Assembly: GCF_028368995.1 (NCBI RefSeq)
Contig: NZ_JAQNDL010000005.1
Span: 320,501 to 384,500 of the forward strand
Direction of reading: 5' to 3'
Length of the DNA stretch: 64,000 nucleotides
Source: Nannocystis bainbridge
GTDB taxonomy: Bacteria > Myxococcota_A > Polyangia > Nannocystales > Nannocystaceae
Part shown: piece by piece, positions 10,087 to 18,778 of the stretch
Position numbering within the stretch: the first letter of the stretch is position 1
Layout: every line of letters starts with the position of its first letter
Notes under the pieces: model-generated
What the model was told of the DNA's origin: nothing
The model's database searches: none
What the model saw: the letters and a program-made list of their open reading frames with translations, nothing else
Translations under genes and position numbers: made by a program

Positions 10087-11370
10087 TCACTGCCCGCAGC
10101 GATTAAAATGGCCGAACCGCTGGGCCACCGCCGACGCCGGGAATGTGCGCACCAGCGATTGCGCCGCCGACAGCGCCGCGGGCTCGTCGCCGAGTCGGCA
10201 CAGCGCCTCGATGCGCGCCGCCTCGCGCACGTCCGCCAGCGCCCCGCCGGGGAACCGCTGCGCGTGCTCGGCCACCCCGGCCAGCGCCGCTGCCGGATCG
10301 CCGGCCGCCAGCTGCGCCTGCACGCGATCGATCGCCGCCACCTCCGCGGCCAGCCGCGCCCCCGCGTCGCTCGCCTCGGGCTTCGGCGCCTCCGCCTCGC
10401 TCGTCGCCCGCGGGCTCGCGGCGCTCTGGGAGGATGTCCCTTTGGACATGTCCTTCGGGACCTGCACCGGGATCACCGCCGGCGCGGCGATCGGCGCCGG
10501 CGTCGGCGCGGCCGCGAGGACCGGGCCCGGCTGCTTCGCCGCCACGACCGGCGCGCTGGCCACGGACGGGCGCTCGGCCGCGCGGGCCGGCGCGCGCGCG
10601 ACCACCAGCCCGATGGTCGCCGCTCCGGCCACGATCATCGTCGTCGCCGCCGCCGTCTGCGAAGTCACCCACGCCGCCAGCCCGACCTTCGCCGCGCTCT
10701 TGCCGAACATCGGCAGCATCAGGCCCCACGTGCGCGACTCGGCCTCGCGCGGCGGCGCCTGGCGCTGGCGGGAGGCGTCGCGCAGCGAATCGAGGCGACC
10801 GCCGATCACCAGCGCCTGCAGCTGCTGCCGCGCCAGTCGCAGCCGCGAATACACCGTATTGACCGGCAGCCCCAGCTCCGACGCGATCTCCGGCGCGCTC
10901 ATCCCCAGCAGCTCCGTCATCTCCCACACCGTGCGGTTGCCGTCGGCCAGCTCGCCGAGCACGCGCGTCAGCAGCTGGGCGTCGTCGTGGCGCTGCTGCG
11001 GCGCCGCGGCCTGCGGGCGGGCCAGCTCGGCGAACGCCGCGTGGCGCCGGGCCAGGCGCGCGGCCCCGCGGCGGTGGCGGAACGCGACCCGGCGGGTCAC
11101 CCCGAACAGCCAGGCCCGCGGCGACACCTCGAAATGCAGCTCCTCGAGCCGGCGGTACGCGGTCAAGAACACCTCCTGGACCACGTCGTCGACCGTGCCG
11201 CCCGGCACGCCGAAGTGCTGGGCCGCCGACCACACGAACGCGAATTCGGCGCGATACAGCGCCTGAAAGCGTCGCAGGTGGGGTTCGTCCTCGTGAGCGG
11301 TTTCGCGCGGGGTCATCGCCGGTCCGGCTGGTGCCCACGATTCTCCGGCCTGCCGGCGATCCGTCACCAT
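10087..11370 (-). CDS. ECF sigma factor with membrane anchor and C-terminal domain
   Basis: A 427-residue protein. The ATG at 11370 has GGAG before it and overlaps the upstream stop (ATGGTGA), indicating translational coupling; a Met at 11316 is the alternative. Residues 35-110 match sigma region 2 (TVDDVVQEVFLTAYRRLEEL, then SPRAWLFGVTRRVAFRHRR), and residues 140-195 match region 4 with an HTH (MSAPEIASELGLPVNTVYSRL). Unlike ordinary ECF factors it continues through a hydrophobic segment near residues 235-260 (TTMIVAGAATIGLVV), a Pro/Ala linker holding a palindromic repeat, and a helical TPR-like end. The fused part probably takes the place of an anti-sigma factor. The upstream gene of the operon encodes an envelope protein. 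Confidence 0.88.
   Translation of the reverse strand: MVTDRRQAGESWAPAGPAMTPRETAHEDEPHLRRFQALYRAEFAFVWSAAQHFGVPGGTVDDVVQEVFLTAYRRLEELHFEVSPRAWLFGVTRRVAFRHRRGAARLARRHAAFAELARPQAAAPQQRHDDAQLLTRVLGELADGNRTVWEMTELLGMSAPEIASELGLPVNTVYSRLRLARQQLQALVIGGRLDSLRDASRQRQAPPREAESRTWGLMLPMFGKSAAKVGLAAWVTSQTAAATTMIVAGAATIGLVVARAPARAAERPSVASAPVVAAKQPGPVLAAAPTPAPIAAPAVIPVQVPKDMSKGTSSQSAASPRATSEAEAPKPEASDAGARLAAEVAAIDRVQAQLAAGDPAAALAGVAEHAQRFPGGALADVREAARIEALCRLGDEPAALSAAQSLVRTFPASAVAQRFGHFNRCGQ
10435..10464. repeat. Double palindrome inside sigma-factor linker
   Basis: Two overlapping units, TGTCCCTTTGGACA then TGTCCTTCGGGACC, lie in frame in the linker after the membrane segment. On the reverse strand they encode VPKDMSKGTSS. 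Confidence 0.8.
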
Positions 11371-12380
11371 GGATCTCCGAACCGCATCTCGACCCCCAGG
11401 AGCAGCCGCCCCGACGCCCACGGCGTCCACAGCGGCACCGGCTCCGGGGCCGCGTCGAGCTCGAACTGCGGGTGCACCGGCGACAGCGCCAGCTGCAGCG
11501 CGCCCCACACGCTCCAGCGGGCCCCGGCGTGCCACGCCAGCCCGGCCCCGAGCACCCCCGCCAGCCAGCCCTGCGCCGCCGCCCGGCCCGTCGCCAGCCC
11601 GCGCGCCTCGCCGCGCATCGCCCCCGCCTCGAGCCCGACGCACAGCGGCACCTCGACGGGCCCGCGCCCCAGCCGGCCGCAGCCGTGCACCGCCCCGGCG
11701 AACAGCCCCGCCCGCACCTCGACCTGAAACCCGGCCACGTCGCGCACCTCGCCCCGCGGCGCCACGAACAGCCCCTGGACCTCGACCCGCCAGCGCGGCC
11801 ACAGCAGCCCGCCCGCGAGCCCGACCGCCCCGGTGATCCGCGGCGCCGCCCCCAGCTCGCCGCCGCCGTGCAGGCGCACGAACCCGCCTGGCCGTTTGGA
11901 CCTGTCTGAAGAGACAGTCTCGCGCGCCGGCTCGGGCTCCGCGATCGGCGCGAACCGATCGTCCAGCGGCTCGGCCGTCACCGCCTCCACGACCGGCTCC
12001 GGCCGCGGCTCGCTCGCGACCTCGGGCTCGGCCTCGCTCGCGGGCGCCGGCACGCGGGCCGGCTCGACCGCGGCGGCCACCAGCAGCGCCACCACGTCGG
12101 CCAGGGCCGCGCACGACGGGTCGCTGACCTCGCGGGTCTCACCGCGCTCGCCGGCGGTCAGCCGCAGCCGCAGGGTGAAGCCCCGCTCGCCGCGCACCAC
12201 CGTCGCCTCGACCGCGGCCTCCTCGGCCGTCAGCGGCCGGCCCAGCCGGCGCGCGACCGCCCCCAGCACCTCCGCGCGCTCGGGGCAGCCCGCCGGCGCG
12301 CGCCACTGCAGCGCGTCCTCGGACGGCGCGGGCACCTGCGCCGCGCCGAGCAGCGGCGCGAGGGCGAGGCGCACGAGCAT
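11364..12380 (-). CDS. Exported protein of a sigma-factor operon, barrel-like
   Basis: A 338-residue protein from the ATG at 12380, which opens a short hydrophobic signal (MLVRLALAPLLGAAQ). Residues 20-90 form a domain with WRAPAGCPERAEVLGAVARRL and CAALADVVALLVAAAVEP, seen in myxobacterial genes next to sigma factors. A Glu/Pro linker follows, containing a palindromic repeat. The last 180 residues are beta-rich with alternating hydrophobics, Gly and Trp (GGELGAAPRITGAVGLAGGL and similar), and end in FGDPW, suggesting an outer-membrane barrel. Its stop overlaps the start of the ECF sigma gene. It may be the envelope component of that regulatory unit; this is inference. Confidence 0.75.
   Translation of the reverse strand: MLVRLALAPLLGAAQVPAPSEDALQWRAPAGCPERAEVLGAVARRLGRPLTAEEAAVEATVVRGERGFTLRLRLTAGERGETREVSDPSCAALADVVALLVAAAVEPARVPAPASEAEPEVASEPRPEPVVEAVTAEPLDDRFAPIAEPEPARETVSSDRSKRPGGFVRLHGGGELGAAPRITGAVGLAGGLLWPRWRVEVQGLFVAPRGEVRDVAGFQVEVRAGLFAGAVHGCGRLGRGPVEVPLCVGLEAGAMRGEARGLATGRAAAQGWLAGVLGAGLAWHAGARWSVWGALQLALSPVHPQFELDAAPEPVPLWTPWASGRLLLGVEMRFGDPW
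11902..11917. repeat. Palindrome inside linker of barrel-like protein
   Basis: CTGTCTGAAGAGACAG, a perfect 6-bp inverted repeat with a 4-base centre. It is a variant of the dispersed family and lies in frame between the signal-proximal domain and the barrel-like domain. Confidence 0.65.
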
Positions 12381-12517
12381 CGTCGGCCCAACATACCACG
12401 CGACCGCCTGCGGCGAGCGCCCGCGCGCGGACCCGCCCGCCACCTCTGCGCACATGGATGGGTCCGATCGTCGCACCGCCCGGCGACACCGCGAGGGCCC
12501 GGCTACGATCGCCGCGC

Positions 12518-12976
12518 ATGAACCTCGAAGCCTGGCTGCAGCCCCTGATCTGGCTCGCCGGCGTCGGCCAGATCGCCCTCGCGCTCGCCTCGCTGGCGAT
12601 CCCGCGGCAGCTCGGCTGGCGACTCAAGCTGGCCGGCATGTCGCCGCTGCTCCGGCAGATGTTCTGGGTCTACGCCGCCTACATCCTCGGCACCAACCTC
12701 GCATTCGGCCTGGTGTCCGCGCTGGCGCCCGCGAGCCTGCTCGACGGCAGCCCGCTGGCCGCCGCGGTGTGCACATTCATCGCCATCTATTGGCTGTCGC
12801 GGGTCGTCGTGCAATGGACCTACTTCGACCTGACCGAGCTGCCGCGCTCGCGCTTCAACACCTTCGCGCGCGTCTCGCTCGAGCTCGCGTTCGTGGCCCT
12901 GACCGTCGTCTACGCCGCGGCCGCGTACACCAATGGCTGCGCTCCCCGGGCCGACTTCCATGCCGATCGCCGTTGA
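12518..12976 (+). CDS. Small integral membrane protein
   Basis: A 152-residue protein with four hydrophobic helices (about residues 6-28, 44-66, 78-98 and 118-140). I chose the ATG at 12518; upstream frame sequence is not protein-like. It has no recognised family. Its end overlaps the start of the MBOAT gene by 17 bases, so the two are co-translated and probably act together in the inner membrane. Confidence 0.82.
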   Translation: MNLEAWLQPLIWLAGVGQIALALASLAIPRQLGWRLKLAGMSPLLRQMFWVYAAYILGTNLAFGLVSALAPASLLDGSPLAAAVCTFIAIYWLSRVVVQWTYFDLTELPRSRFNTFARVSLELAFVALTVVYAAAAYTNGCAPRADFHADRR

Positions 12977-13913
12977 CGTGGCGCTCGCCGTCACCGGCGC
13001 GGCGCTGAGCGGGGTGCTCGCCGTCGGCTTCGTGCTGCCGCGATTGCGCGATCGGGCGGCCGCCCGCGCGCTCGCGTGGACGAACGTGCTCACCGGCCTC
13101 GTCGCCGTCCTGCTCGCCTGCGTCGCCGCGCCGGCCGGCTTTCGCATGTTTGCGATCTGCGGCGTGGTCCTGTTCGCCATGAAGGGCGTGGTCGCCGTCG
13201 AGGAGCGCCACGCCCACGATCGCCGGCTCGATCCGCTCGCGTGGATCGGCTGGGCCGCGGCGTGGCCCGGCATGCGCCCCGACCTGTTCGCCGCCCTCCC
13301 GTGGCGCCCGTTGCCCGGCGCCGGCGCGCTGCTGCGCAAGGGCGCGATCCGCCTCGGCGTCGGCGTCCTGTGCCTGCTCGCCGCGCGCCTCGTATTCCCC
13401 CGCTCCGAGCTGCTCGCCGCCGCCCTGGCCCTGCCCGGCCTCAGCCTGGTGCTCCACTTCGGCCTCTTCAACCTGCTCGCCGGCGCCTGGCGCCTGGTCG
13501 GCGTCCCCGCGTATTCGCTGTTCGACCACCCGCTCGCTGCTCGCGGCCTGTCCGAGTTCTGGGGCCGCCGCTGGAACCTCCCCTTCACCGAGATGACGCA
13601 GCGCGCCGTCTATCGCCCGCTGCTGCCCGCGCTCGGCCGCGACCGCGCCGCCGTGCTCGCGTTCGCCTTCTCGGGCCTGCTCCACGAGGTGGCCATCAGC
13701 CTCCCGGTCCGCGCCGGCTTCGGCGGGCCGATGCTGTACTTCCTGCTCCACGGCGGCGCCACCCGCCTGGAGCCGCGCCTGCGCCCCGCCTTCGCGCGCC
13801 GCCCGTGGCTGGCCCACGCCTGGACCGTCGGGTGGTTGGTGCTGCCGATGCCGCTGCTGTTCCACCCGCCGTTCCTCCGCGGCGTGGTCTGGCCATTGCT
13901 CGGCCTCGCGTGA
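12960..13913 (+). CDS. MBOAT / wax-synthase-like acyltransferase
   Basis: A 317-residue multi-spanning membrane protein (about eight helices). The family signature is the run SLFDHPLAARGLSEFWGRRW around residues 185-205 followed by NLPFTEM, and the FSGLLHE motif near residue 240, whose His is the expected catalytic residue of membrane-bound O-acyltransferases. This arrangement is that of the wax-synthase type, which esterifies an alcohol or sterol with an acyl-CoA. The start at 12960 (MPIAVDV) gives a tidy first helix; 12933 is possible. It is coupled to the small membrane protein upstream. The acceptor molecule cannot be told from sequence. Confidence 0.85.
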   Translation: MPIAVDVALAVTGAALSGVLAVGFVLPRLRDRAAARALAWTNVLTGLVAVLLACVAAPAGFRMFAICGVVLFAMKGVVAVEERHAHDRRLDPLAWIGWAAAWPGMRPDLFAALPWRPLPGAGALLRKGAIRLGVGVLCLLAARLVFPRSELLAAALALPGLSLVLHFGLFNLLAGAWRLVGVPAYSLFDHPLAARGLSEFWGRRWNLPFTEMTQRAVYRPLLPALGRDRAAVLAFAFSGLLHEVAISLPVRAGFGGPMLYFLLHGGATRLEPRLRPAFARRPWLAHAWTVGWLVLPMPLLFHPPFLRGVVWPLLGLA

Positions 13914-13924
13914 GGCGGGCGCAA

Positions 13925-13980
13925 ATGCATGCATGTCCCATTCGACATGTTTATAAAAACATGTCCTTACGGCCATGCAT
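13925..13980. repeat. Palindrome cluster with ACATGT arms
   Basis: Three nested palindromes share arms: CATGTCCCATTCGACATG (13932-13949), ACATGTTTATAAAAACATGT (13946-13965) and ATGTCCTTACGGCCAT after it. They lie just after the stop of the MBOAT gene. The A/T centre of the middle unit is unusual for this genome. Confidence 0.75.
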
Positions 13981-14105
13981 CATCGCACCCGTCGCCGCGA
14001 TCGCGCCGACGCACGACCTCCCGGTCGCGCCTGGCGCCGTGGAAGGTCGATCCCGCGCGGCACGGCGCCCTGTCGTGCGCGGCTCGCTCGCGTTACCATC
14101 GCCGC

Positions 14106-14615
14106 GTGAACTTCTCGGCCCGGCTCGCCCCCCACCGCTCGACCTGGGCCATCGTCCGCCTCACCTGGGCCCCGCTGTTCGTCACGATGGCGGTCGTCCT
14201 CGGCGCCTCGGCGCTGCGCAGCGCCGCCCCGACGGCCGCCGACGGCTTCGCGTTCCTCGCCGGCCCGCTCTTCATCGCCGCGGTGGTCTACGTCGTCTTC
14301 ACCTGGAAGCGCGGGCCGATGCTCACGATCGAGGGCGGCACCCTGAGCCTCGGCGAGCGGCGGATCGCCGTCGCCGAGGTCCAGGCCAGCGTCGAGCAGC
14401 ACGTCTTCAAGGTCTCGTCGCGCTACATCCGCGGCACCTTCTGGCACCCGCTGCTGGCGCTGCGCCTGCCCGACGGCAGCACCGTCCGCATCGTCTGTCC
14501 CCTCGGCGGCGGCGGCGAGGCCAGCGGGCGCAAGCCCTCGCCGGCCCCGGATTACAACCTCGAGCCCGCCCCGTGGAACGAGCTCGCGGCCTTGCTCGGC
14601 GCCAGCGGCCGCTGA
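14106..14615 (+). CDS. Membrane protein with PH-like tail
   Basis: A 169-residue protein using the GTG at 14106 (VNFSARL); longer frames run into the palindrome cluster and are not credible. Two membrane helices lie at about residues 18-37 and 47-67. The soluble part (TIEGGTLSLGERRIAVAEVQ and onward) is beta-rich and resembles the PH-like domains of small bacterial membrane proteins. It converges with the Cys-rich protein gene, whose stop is 7 bases away. No function can be assigned. Confidence 0.75.
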   Translation: MNFSARLAPHRSTWAIVRLTWAPLFVTMAVVLGASALRSAAPTAADGFAFLAGPLFIAAVVYVVFTWKRGPMLTIEGGTLSLGERRIAVAEVQASVEQHVFKVSSRYIRGTFWHPLLALRLPDGSTVRIVCPLGGGGEASGRKPSPAPDYNLEPAPWNELAALLGASGR

Positions 14616-14622
14616 AGCGGGC

Positions 14623-16224
14623 TCACGGCGTGCAAGCGGCCGGGCCGACCCTGACGTCGTCGACGTTCCAGCTGCCGACCAGATACACCAGAGTGCTGCC
14701 GACGTTGAAGCACCAGCGCGCGCGGAAGTCGGCGTTCTTGTGCGGCGTGACGTTGTACGAGAAGAACTTCCACTCGGTGTCGTAGGTCCCGGTCGCGAGC
14801 GTCTCCCAGAGGACCACCCAGTTGGTGCCGTTGTACACCGACAGCGTGTTCTTCATGTACGGCGTATAATCGCTGTTGATGTAGCGCCAGTACGACAGGT
14901 GGACGTCGGCCGGCGCCGCGGACAGATCGATCGTCGGGCTCTCGAGGCAGTAGTAGTCGTGGATGGTGGAGTTGGGGATGCAGCCGCCGAGGACGACACC
15001 GGCGACGCCGTTGTCGTCGGTCGGGGTGTGGTCCAGCGCGGGGTCCTGGCCGTTCTGGCAGCCGACCGACGCGGCCGCGGGGCCGATCGCCCACTGCGTA
15101 CCGAGCGTCCAGCCGGCGCCGTTGTCCGAGAAGTCCTCGTTGAAGAGATCCTCGAGCGACGGGCCGCACACGCCGGCGTCGCACACCTCGAGGTTGGTGC
15201 AGGAGTTGCCGTCGTCGCACGCGGTGCCGTCCTGGACCTCCTGGGCGAAGCAGCCACTCACCGGGTCGCAGGCGCCGGTATGACAGGCGCCGGCCTCGCC
15301 GCTGCAATCGAGCGGAGTGCCGCCGCCGCAGCTACCGGCGTTGCAAGTGCTGCCCTCGAAGCAGACGGTGCCGTCCTCGCACGCCTGGCCGTCGTTGACC
15401 GGCTCGGCGACGCAGGTGAAGCCCGGCATCTGACACGCGCCCTCGGTGCAATCGCCGTCGAGCATGTCGCAGTCGGCGTCGCTCAGGCACAGCGGCGCGG
15501 TGCACAGGCCGAGCGTGCAGATCGCCGACAGGCAGTCGCTGTCCTCGAGGCACAGCCCCTCGCCGAGGCAGCCGTTGCAGGTCGCCCCGCCGCAGTCGAC
15601 GTCCGTCTCGTCCTGGTTGAGCACGCCGTCGCCGCAGGTCGCCTGGGCGCACGCGCCGTCGGTGCACACGCCGCTGGCACAGTCGCTGGCCTCGGCGCAC
15701 GCGAGCGCGTCGCCGCAGGCCGGGCAGGTCGCGCCGCCGCAGTCGACGTCCGTCTCGTCGGCGTTCTTGACCAGGTCCTCGCAGCTCGGCGCCGCACACA
15801 CGCCGCCGACGCAGCTGCCGATCTCACAGTCGCCGTCCTGCGTGCACTGGAGGCCGTCGGCGCACGGCGAGCAGGAGCCGCCGCAGTCGACGTCGGTCTC
15901 GTCCTGGTTGAGCGTGCCGTCGTCGCACGAGGCCGCGGGCTCGGTGGTGACCTCGGTGGTGCTCGGGTGCAGCGTCGAGTCCGAGGAGGCCGTCTCGTCG
16001 GCGGTGGTGCTCGTCGAGGTCGTCGGCGTCCCCGTCGTCGTCGTCGTCGAAGTCGGCGGCTCGTTTGTGGTGACCGGCGTCCCAGTCGTCCCCGGTTCGC
16101 CGGTGCTGGTGTCGGTGGTACTGGCGGATACTTGCCCGTCCGTGGTCGTCGTGCCGGCGTCTCCGCAGCCAGCGAGCGCGAGGGCGCCGACGAAGAGCGA
16201 TACTTGGGTCCGTGGGGTGGTCAT
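14623..16224 (-). CDS. Cys-rich repeat lipoprotein with jelly-roll C-terminus
   Basis: A 533-residue secreted protein. The ATG at 16224 starts a lipoprotein signal ending LALAGC. A Thr-rich linker of about 80 residues follows, then three to four tandem Cys repeats of the form LNQDETDVDCGG...C..C...C, found in many myxobacterial surface proteins. After further Cys pairs, the last 150 residues (FNEDFSDNGAGWTLGTQW, then YWRYINSDYTPYM and NVDDVRVG) form a beta-sandwich like MAM or carbohydrate-binding domains. It is probably a cell-surface adhesin or binding protein. No catalytic motif is seen. Confidence 0.85.
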   Translation of the reverse strand: MTTPRTQVSLFVGALALAGCGDAGTTTTDGQVSASTTDTSTGEPGTTGTPVTTNEPPTSTTTTTGTPTTSTSTTADETASSDSTLHPSTTEVTTEPAASCDDGTLNQDETDVDCGGSCSPCADGLQCTQDGDCEIGSCVGGVCAAPSCEDLVKNADETDVDCGGATCPACGDALACAEASDCASGVCTDGACAQATCGDGVLNQDETDVDCGGATCNGCLGEGLCLEDSDCLSAICTLGLCTAPLCLSDADCDMLDGDCTEGACQMPGFTCVAEPVNDGQACEDGTVCFEGSTCNAGSCGGGTPLDCSGEAGACHTGACDPVSGCFAQEVQDGTACDDGNSCTNLEVCDAGVCGPSLEDLFNEDFSDNGAGWTLGTQWAIGPAAASVGCQNGQDPALDHTPTDDNGVAGVVLGGCIPNSTIHDYYCLESPTIDLSAAPADVHLSYWRYINSDYTPYMKNTLSVYNGTNWVVLWETLATGTYDTEWKFFSYNVTPHKNADFRARWCFNVGSTLVYLVGSWNVDDVRVGPAACTP

Positions 16225-16940
16225 CAATGCGCAGAGTGCCAGGATCGCGCCAGCGACTGGAAGCCCACCGTTCGGGGAGACTCGGCGAATGATGGCAGCG
16301 CGCAGACCGCCGCACGTCCGGCGCACTGCGTAGTTGTAGGTACCGCGACCGGGGGCGCCGGCGCCGCCGAGACCGCTGTCGCGGCGTCAACCCGCCATTG
16401 CCATGTAATCAACGTTCAGGCCGGTCGTCGCACCGAGCTGAACGCGGGTCGGCGAAACGTCGTATTGCGGGGAATGCACCGACATCGGGGGTTCACCTCG
16501 CCGTCGAGCCCGCCGTTCTACCAGTTCTCGGCGTAGGAGTATTCCTGACAGGAGCCTGGTTGCGCGGCGGCACGATCTGCCGCTCGTCTCGGGCCTGTCG
16601 TCTCGATGTCGTCGCTACTTCGATGGATCTCGCGACGATCTTCCAAAGTTGGACGCGAGGATGGCCGTCGATCGGAGGTCAACGCCGTGCGCCGGGCTTC
16701 CACCCGTCCGGAAGCCACCACGCGGAAGGGGTGCACGTGCAGCCGATTCACGAGCCGGCGAATCAGCAGATACGCTGCATACGTCAGCAGGGTCAGGTTG
16801 GCCAGGTACGCCGCTGGCATGAAGACATAGACCAGCGACGAGTACCCACCCCACCGGATGTATGACCTCTTGTCTACCACCTGCCAGGATCGTCCGCCGC
16901 ACACCATCGCCCGGGCGCCACGCCGGGCTCCGCCGGCACC
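16225..16940. other. Degraded intergenic stretch before IS66 remnant
   Basis: About 700 bases of lower GC than the surroundings. A reverse-strand frame at 16518-16907 contains a hydrophobic run (YVFMPAAYLANLTLLTYAAY) that could be a relic of a membrane protein, but its ends are not protein-like and there is no credible start. The region is best read as decayed sequence left around a former insertion. Confidence 0.45.
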
Positions 16941-16949
16941 CGAGCGCGC

Positions 16950-17290
16950 TGCAGGCGACCCCTCTCGCCGACATCTTCGCCTCCGGGTGCGCGGCCGCGT
17001 GGAAGCCGAGGCGCTCGCGCGTGTGCTCGACGTACTGGAGGCGCGGCGATGATCCCTACGTCGGTGCGGATCTTCGTCTGCACGCAGCCGGTCGACATGC
17101 GGCGCAGCTTCGATGGACTCGCCGCGGCGGCGAAGCAGGTGATCGGCGAAGACCCGCGGAGCGGCGCGCTGTTCGTATTCACGAACCGGCGCTCCAACCG
17201 CCTCAAGGTGCTGTGGTGGGACAAGAACGGCTACTGCCTGTCAGGCAAGCGGCTGCATCAGGCGTTATTCCGGCTCCCGTCCGCGAATGA
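16950..17290 (+). mobile_element. IS66-family remnant (orf1 end plus truncated orf2)
   Basis: The frame ending at 17052 (LRLRVRGRVEAEALARVLDVLE) resembles the tail of the IS66 first accessory protein. Its TGA overlaps the ATG of the next frame at 17049 (ATGA), the usual IS66 arrangement. The second frame, residues 1-80, is clearly IS66 Orf2 (TnpB type): IFVCTQPVDMRRSFDGLAA, SGALFVFTNRRSNRLKVLWW, DKNGYCLSGKRL. Homology stops near 17290, after which the frame runs into unrelated sequence to 17393. The main transposase and the inverted ends are absent, so this is a dead fragment. Confidence 0.8.
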
Positions 17291-17329
17291 CCCTTCCGAC
17301 AGGAAGATGCTCGCCGATCGTCTCTGGCC

Positions 17330-17893
17330 TTACTCGGGCAATTCAGGCCTTCTACGGAAGCGCCGTTCGACCGCACCGAGCCAAACAATATAAACCATGA
17401 TAATACCGATGCCCCAGAATGGGCCCGTGGCAAATACAACAAGAGCGCCGAGCGACAACTCTAGGGTGAGCCGTGCGGCTCCTCCGAGGTTCCCGAAATG
17501 GTGGCGGAAGAAGGCTTGTTGGAACTCCTCGGTAGCGCAGAAGCCAAGAGGTTGATCAGGGCCAGCCTGAACCAAGGCCGCGGACTGGGCGGGTGTGGAC
17601 TGGGCAGGTACGGATTGGGCGGGTAATCGCGCCGATCGCCGTTGGATGCGGTCGCGCATGCGCCGCTCGATTACACCAGCAAGAGGAAGCAGTAATAGAC
17701 TATACACCCATATTTGCCACGTCGATAAACCGAACAAGCTATCCAAGAGCGCGAGCGGGATGAAGGCCAAAGCCATTGCCCCAATACCCAGCGGTGTGCG
17801 AATCGCTATGTTCCAGAATTCGCGCGTTGGCCAGAAACCCAAGTACTGGGCGGGGAAGGGCCGCTTCCCGTAGATTTCCATGTACTCCTTCAT
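17330..17893 (-). CDS. Four-helix membrane protein, coupled to secreted Cys protein
   Basis: A 187-residue protein with two pairs of hydrophobic helices (about residues 32-50 and 58-76, then 138-156 and 160-178) separated by a Gln/Ala/Pro-rich soluble loop. A phrase near the start (AQYLGFWPTREFWN) recurs loosely after the loop (PLGFCATEEFQQAFF), so the protein looks like an internal duplication of a two-helix unit. Its ATG overlaps the upstream stop (ATGA), making it translationally coupled to the small secreted Cys-containing protein. GC is lower than in most neighbours. No family is recognised; an immunity or transport partner for the upstream product is a guess. Confidence 0.7.
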   Translation of the reverse strand: MKEYMEIYGKRPFPAQYLGFWPTREFWNIAIRTPLGIGAMALAFIPLALLDSLFGLSTWQIWVYSLLLLPLAGVIERRMRDRIQRRSARLPAQSVPAQSTPAQSAALVQAGPDQPLGFCATEEFQQAFFRHHFGNLGGAARLTLELSLGALVVFATGPFWGIGIIMVYIVWLGAVERRFRRRPELPE

Positions 17894-18462
17894 TTCTTGT
17901 CCCTCTTGTTCTGGGCCTTATCACATTTGTTCTTCACATAGGCACCAGCGGCGAGCCCGGTTGTTGCGCCGCAGGGACCACAACCGGTCACCGTAACAAT
18001 GCCGACCGTGGCGGCCGCAAATGCTCCAGCTAACCAGCATTTCCATCGCGCTTCGTCCTCACCGAGGCCCGCTAGCTCAAGCCCTTCATCCAACCAGATC
18101 TGCACGATGCTGGCGGCGATCCGGGCGACCCGCTTCGGAGATAGGGATGTAGACGAGTGACCGAACTCGCCCACGAACTCCCAATCGACGAACCGAAGGT
18201 CGACGATCGGAACGCGCTCGACAACAAATGTGGCCGTGCCGCTCCCGCTAGCATCGATGCGCAAAGCAATGCTCAGCGGGCCGACGTCCGGCAGGACATA
18301 GTCGATCTGACCGGCGATTCCGTCCGTGAAGTTGAATGAGGCGGTGAGGTTCCGAACGTGGCTTGGCGCCGTTAGTACTTCAGCGAAGGTCGCCTCGACC
18401 TCATCGCAAGCGGATACCGGGCCGGGTAAGGAGAGGGAGAGGATGAGGGCGATGGCGTGCAT
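17890..18462 (-). CDS. Secreted protein with Gly/Cys-rich hydrophobic C-terminus
   Basis: A 190-residue protein with a signal peptide (MHAIALILSLSLPGPVSA). Residues 20-140 form a soluble domain with beta strands and no known match. The carboxyl 50 residues change character: CWLAGAFAAATVGIVTVTGC is followed by GPCGATTGLAAGAYVKNKC and a Lys/Asp tail. A short Cys-containing, Gly/Ala-rich amphipathic end is the look of halocin-C8-like or other peptide-bacteriocin precursors, but the match is only by eye. It overlaps the start of the four-helix membrane gene by 4 bases. Confidence 0.68.
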   Translation of the reverse strand: MHAIALILSLSLPGPVSACDEVEATFAEVLTAPSHVRNLTASFNFTDGIAGQIDYVLPDVGPLSIALRIDASGSGTATFVVERVPIVDLRFVDWEFVGEFGHSSTSLSPKRVARIAASIVQIWLDEGLELAGLGEDEARWKCWLAGAFAAATVGIVTVTGCGPCGATTGLAAGAYVKNKCDKAQNKRDKK

Positions 18463-18778
18463 GAGCGTCCTGGGATGCTGGATGAGGCTCAGAGATCTGC
18501 AAGGTGAAGGGCAGACTTTCTCGAACCCGTCGCTAGCCGCCGATTCCGCGTAATCCCGGGCGCCGGCGATGACGCCGCCGATGCCACCTCACTTAGCCGC
18601 TAGGTGCGGCGACCTCGGCAGCGCGGTTGGCGAGTCTAGCGAGCGAGCAGCAACAACTCCGCCATGGCGAACAGTCGCCGCGCCCGACTCGACTCGCTAC
18701 CTCCGTCGACGGCATCGACCGGCGCTCATGGATGACTACCGCTGCCCGGCCGACAAAAGCACCGGGTCGAGGAGTCGA
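18463..18778. other. Intergenic region, no gene seen
   Basis: About 315 bases with no convincing frame, RNA or palindrome-family unit. The promoter of the coupled secreted/membrane pair on the reverse strand should lie just above 18462. Confidence 0.4.

Noticed and set aside
9037..11727. 896-residue forward frame
   Set aside because: Runs antisense to the lipoprotein, sigma factor and barrel-like genes; low-complexity Arg/Ala/His content.
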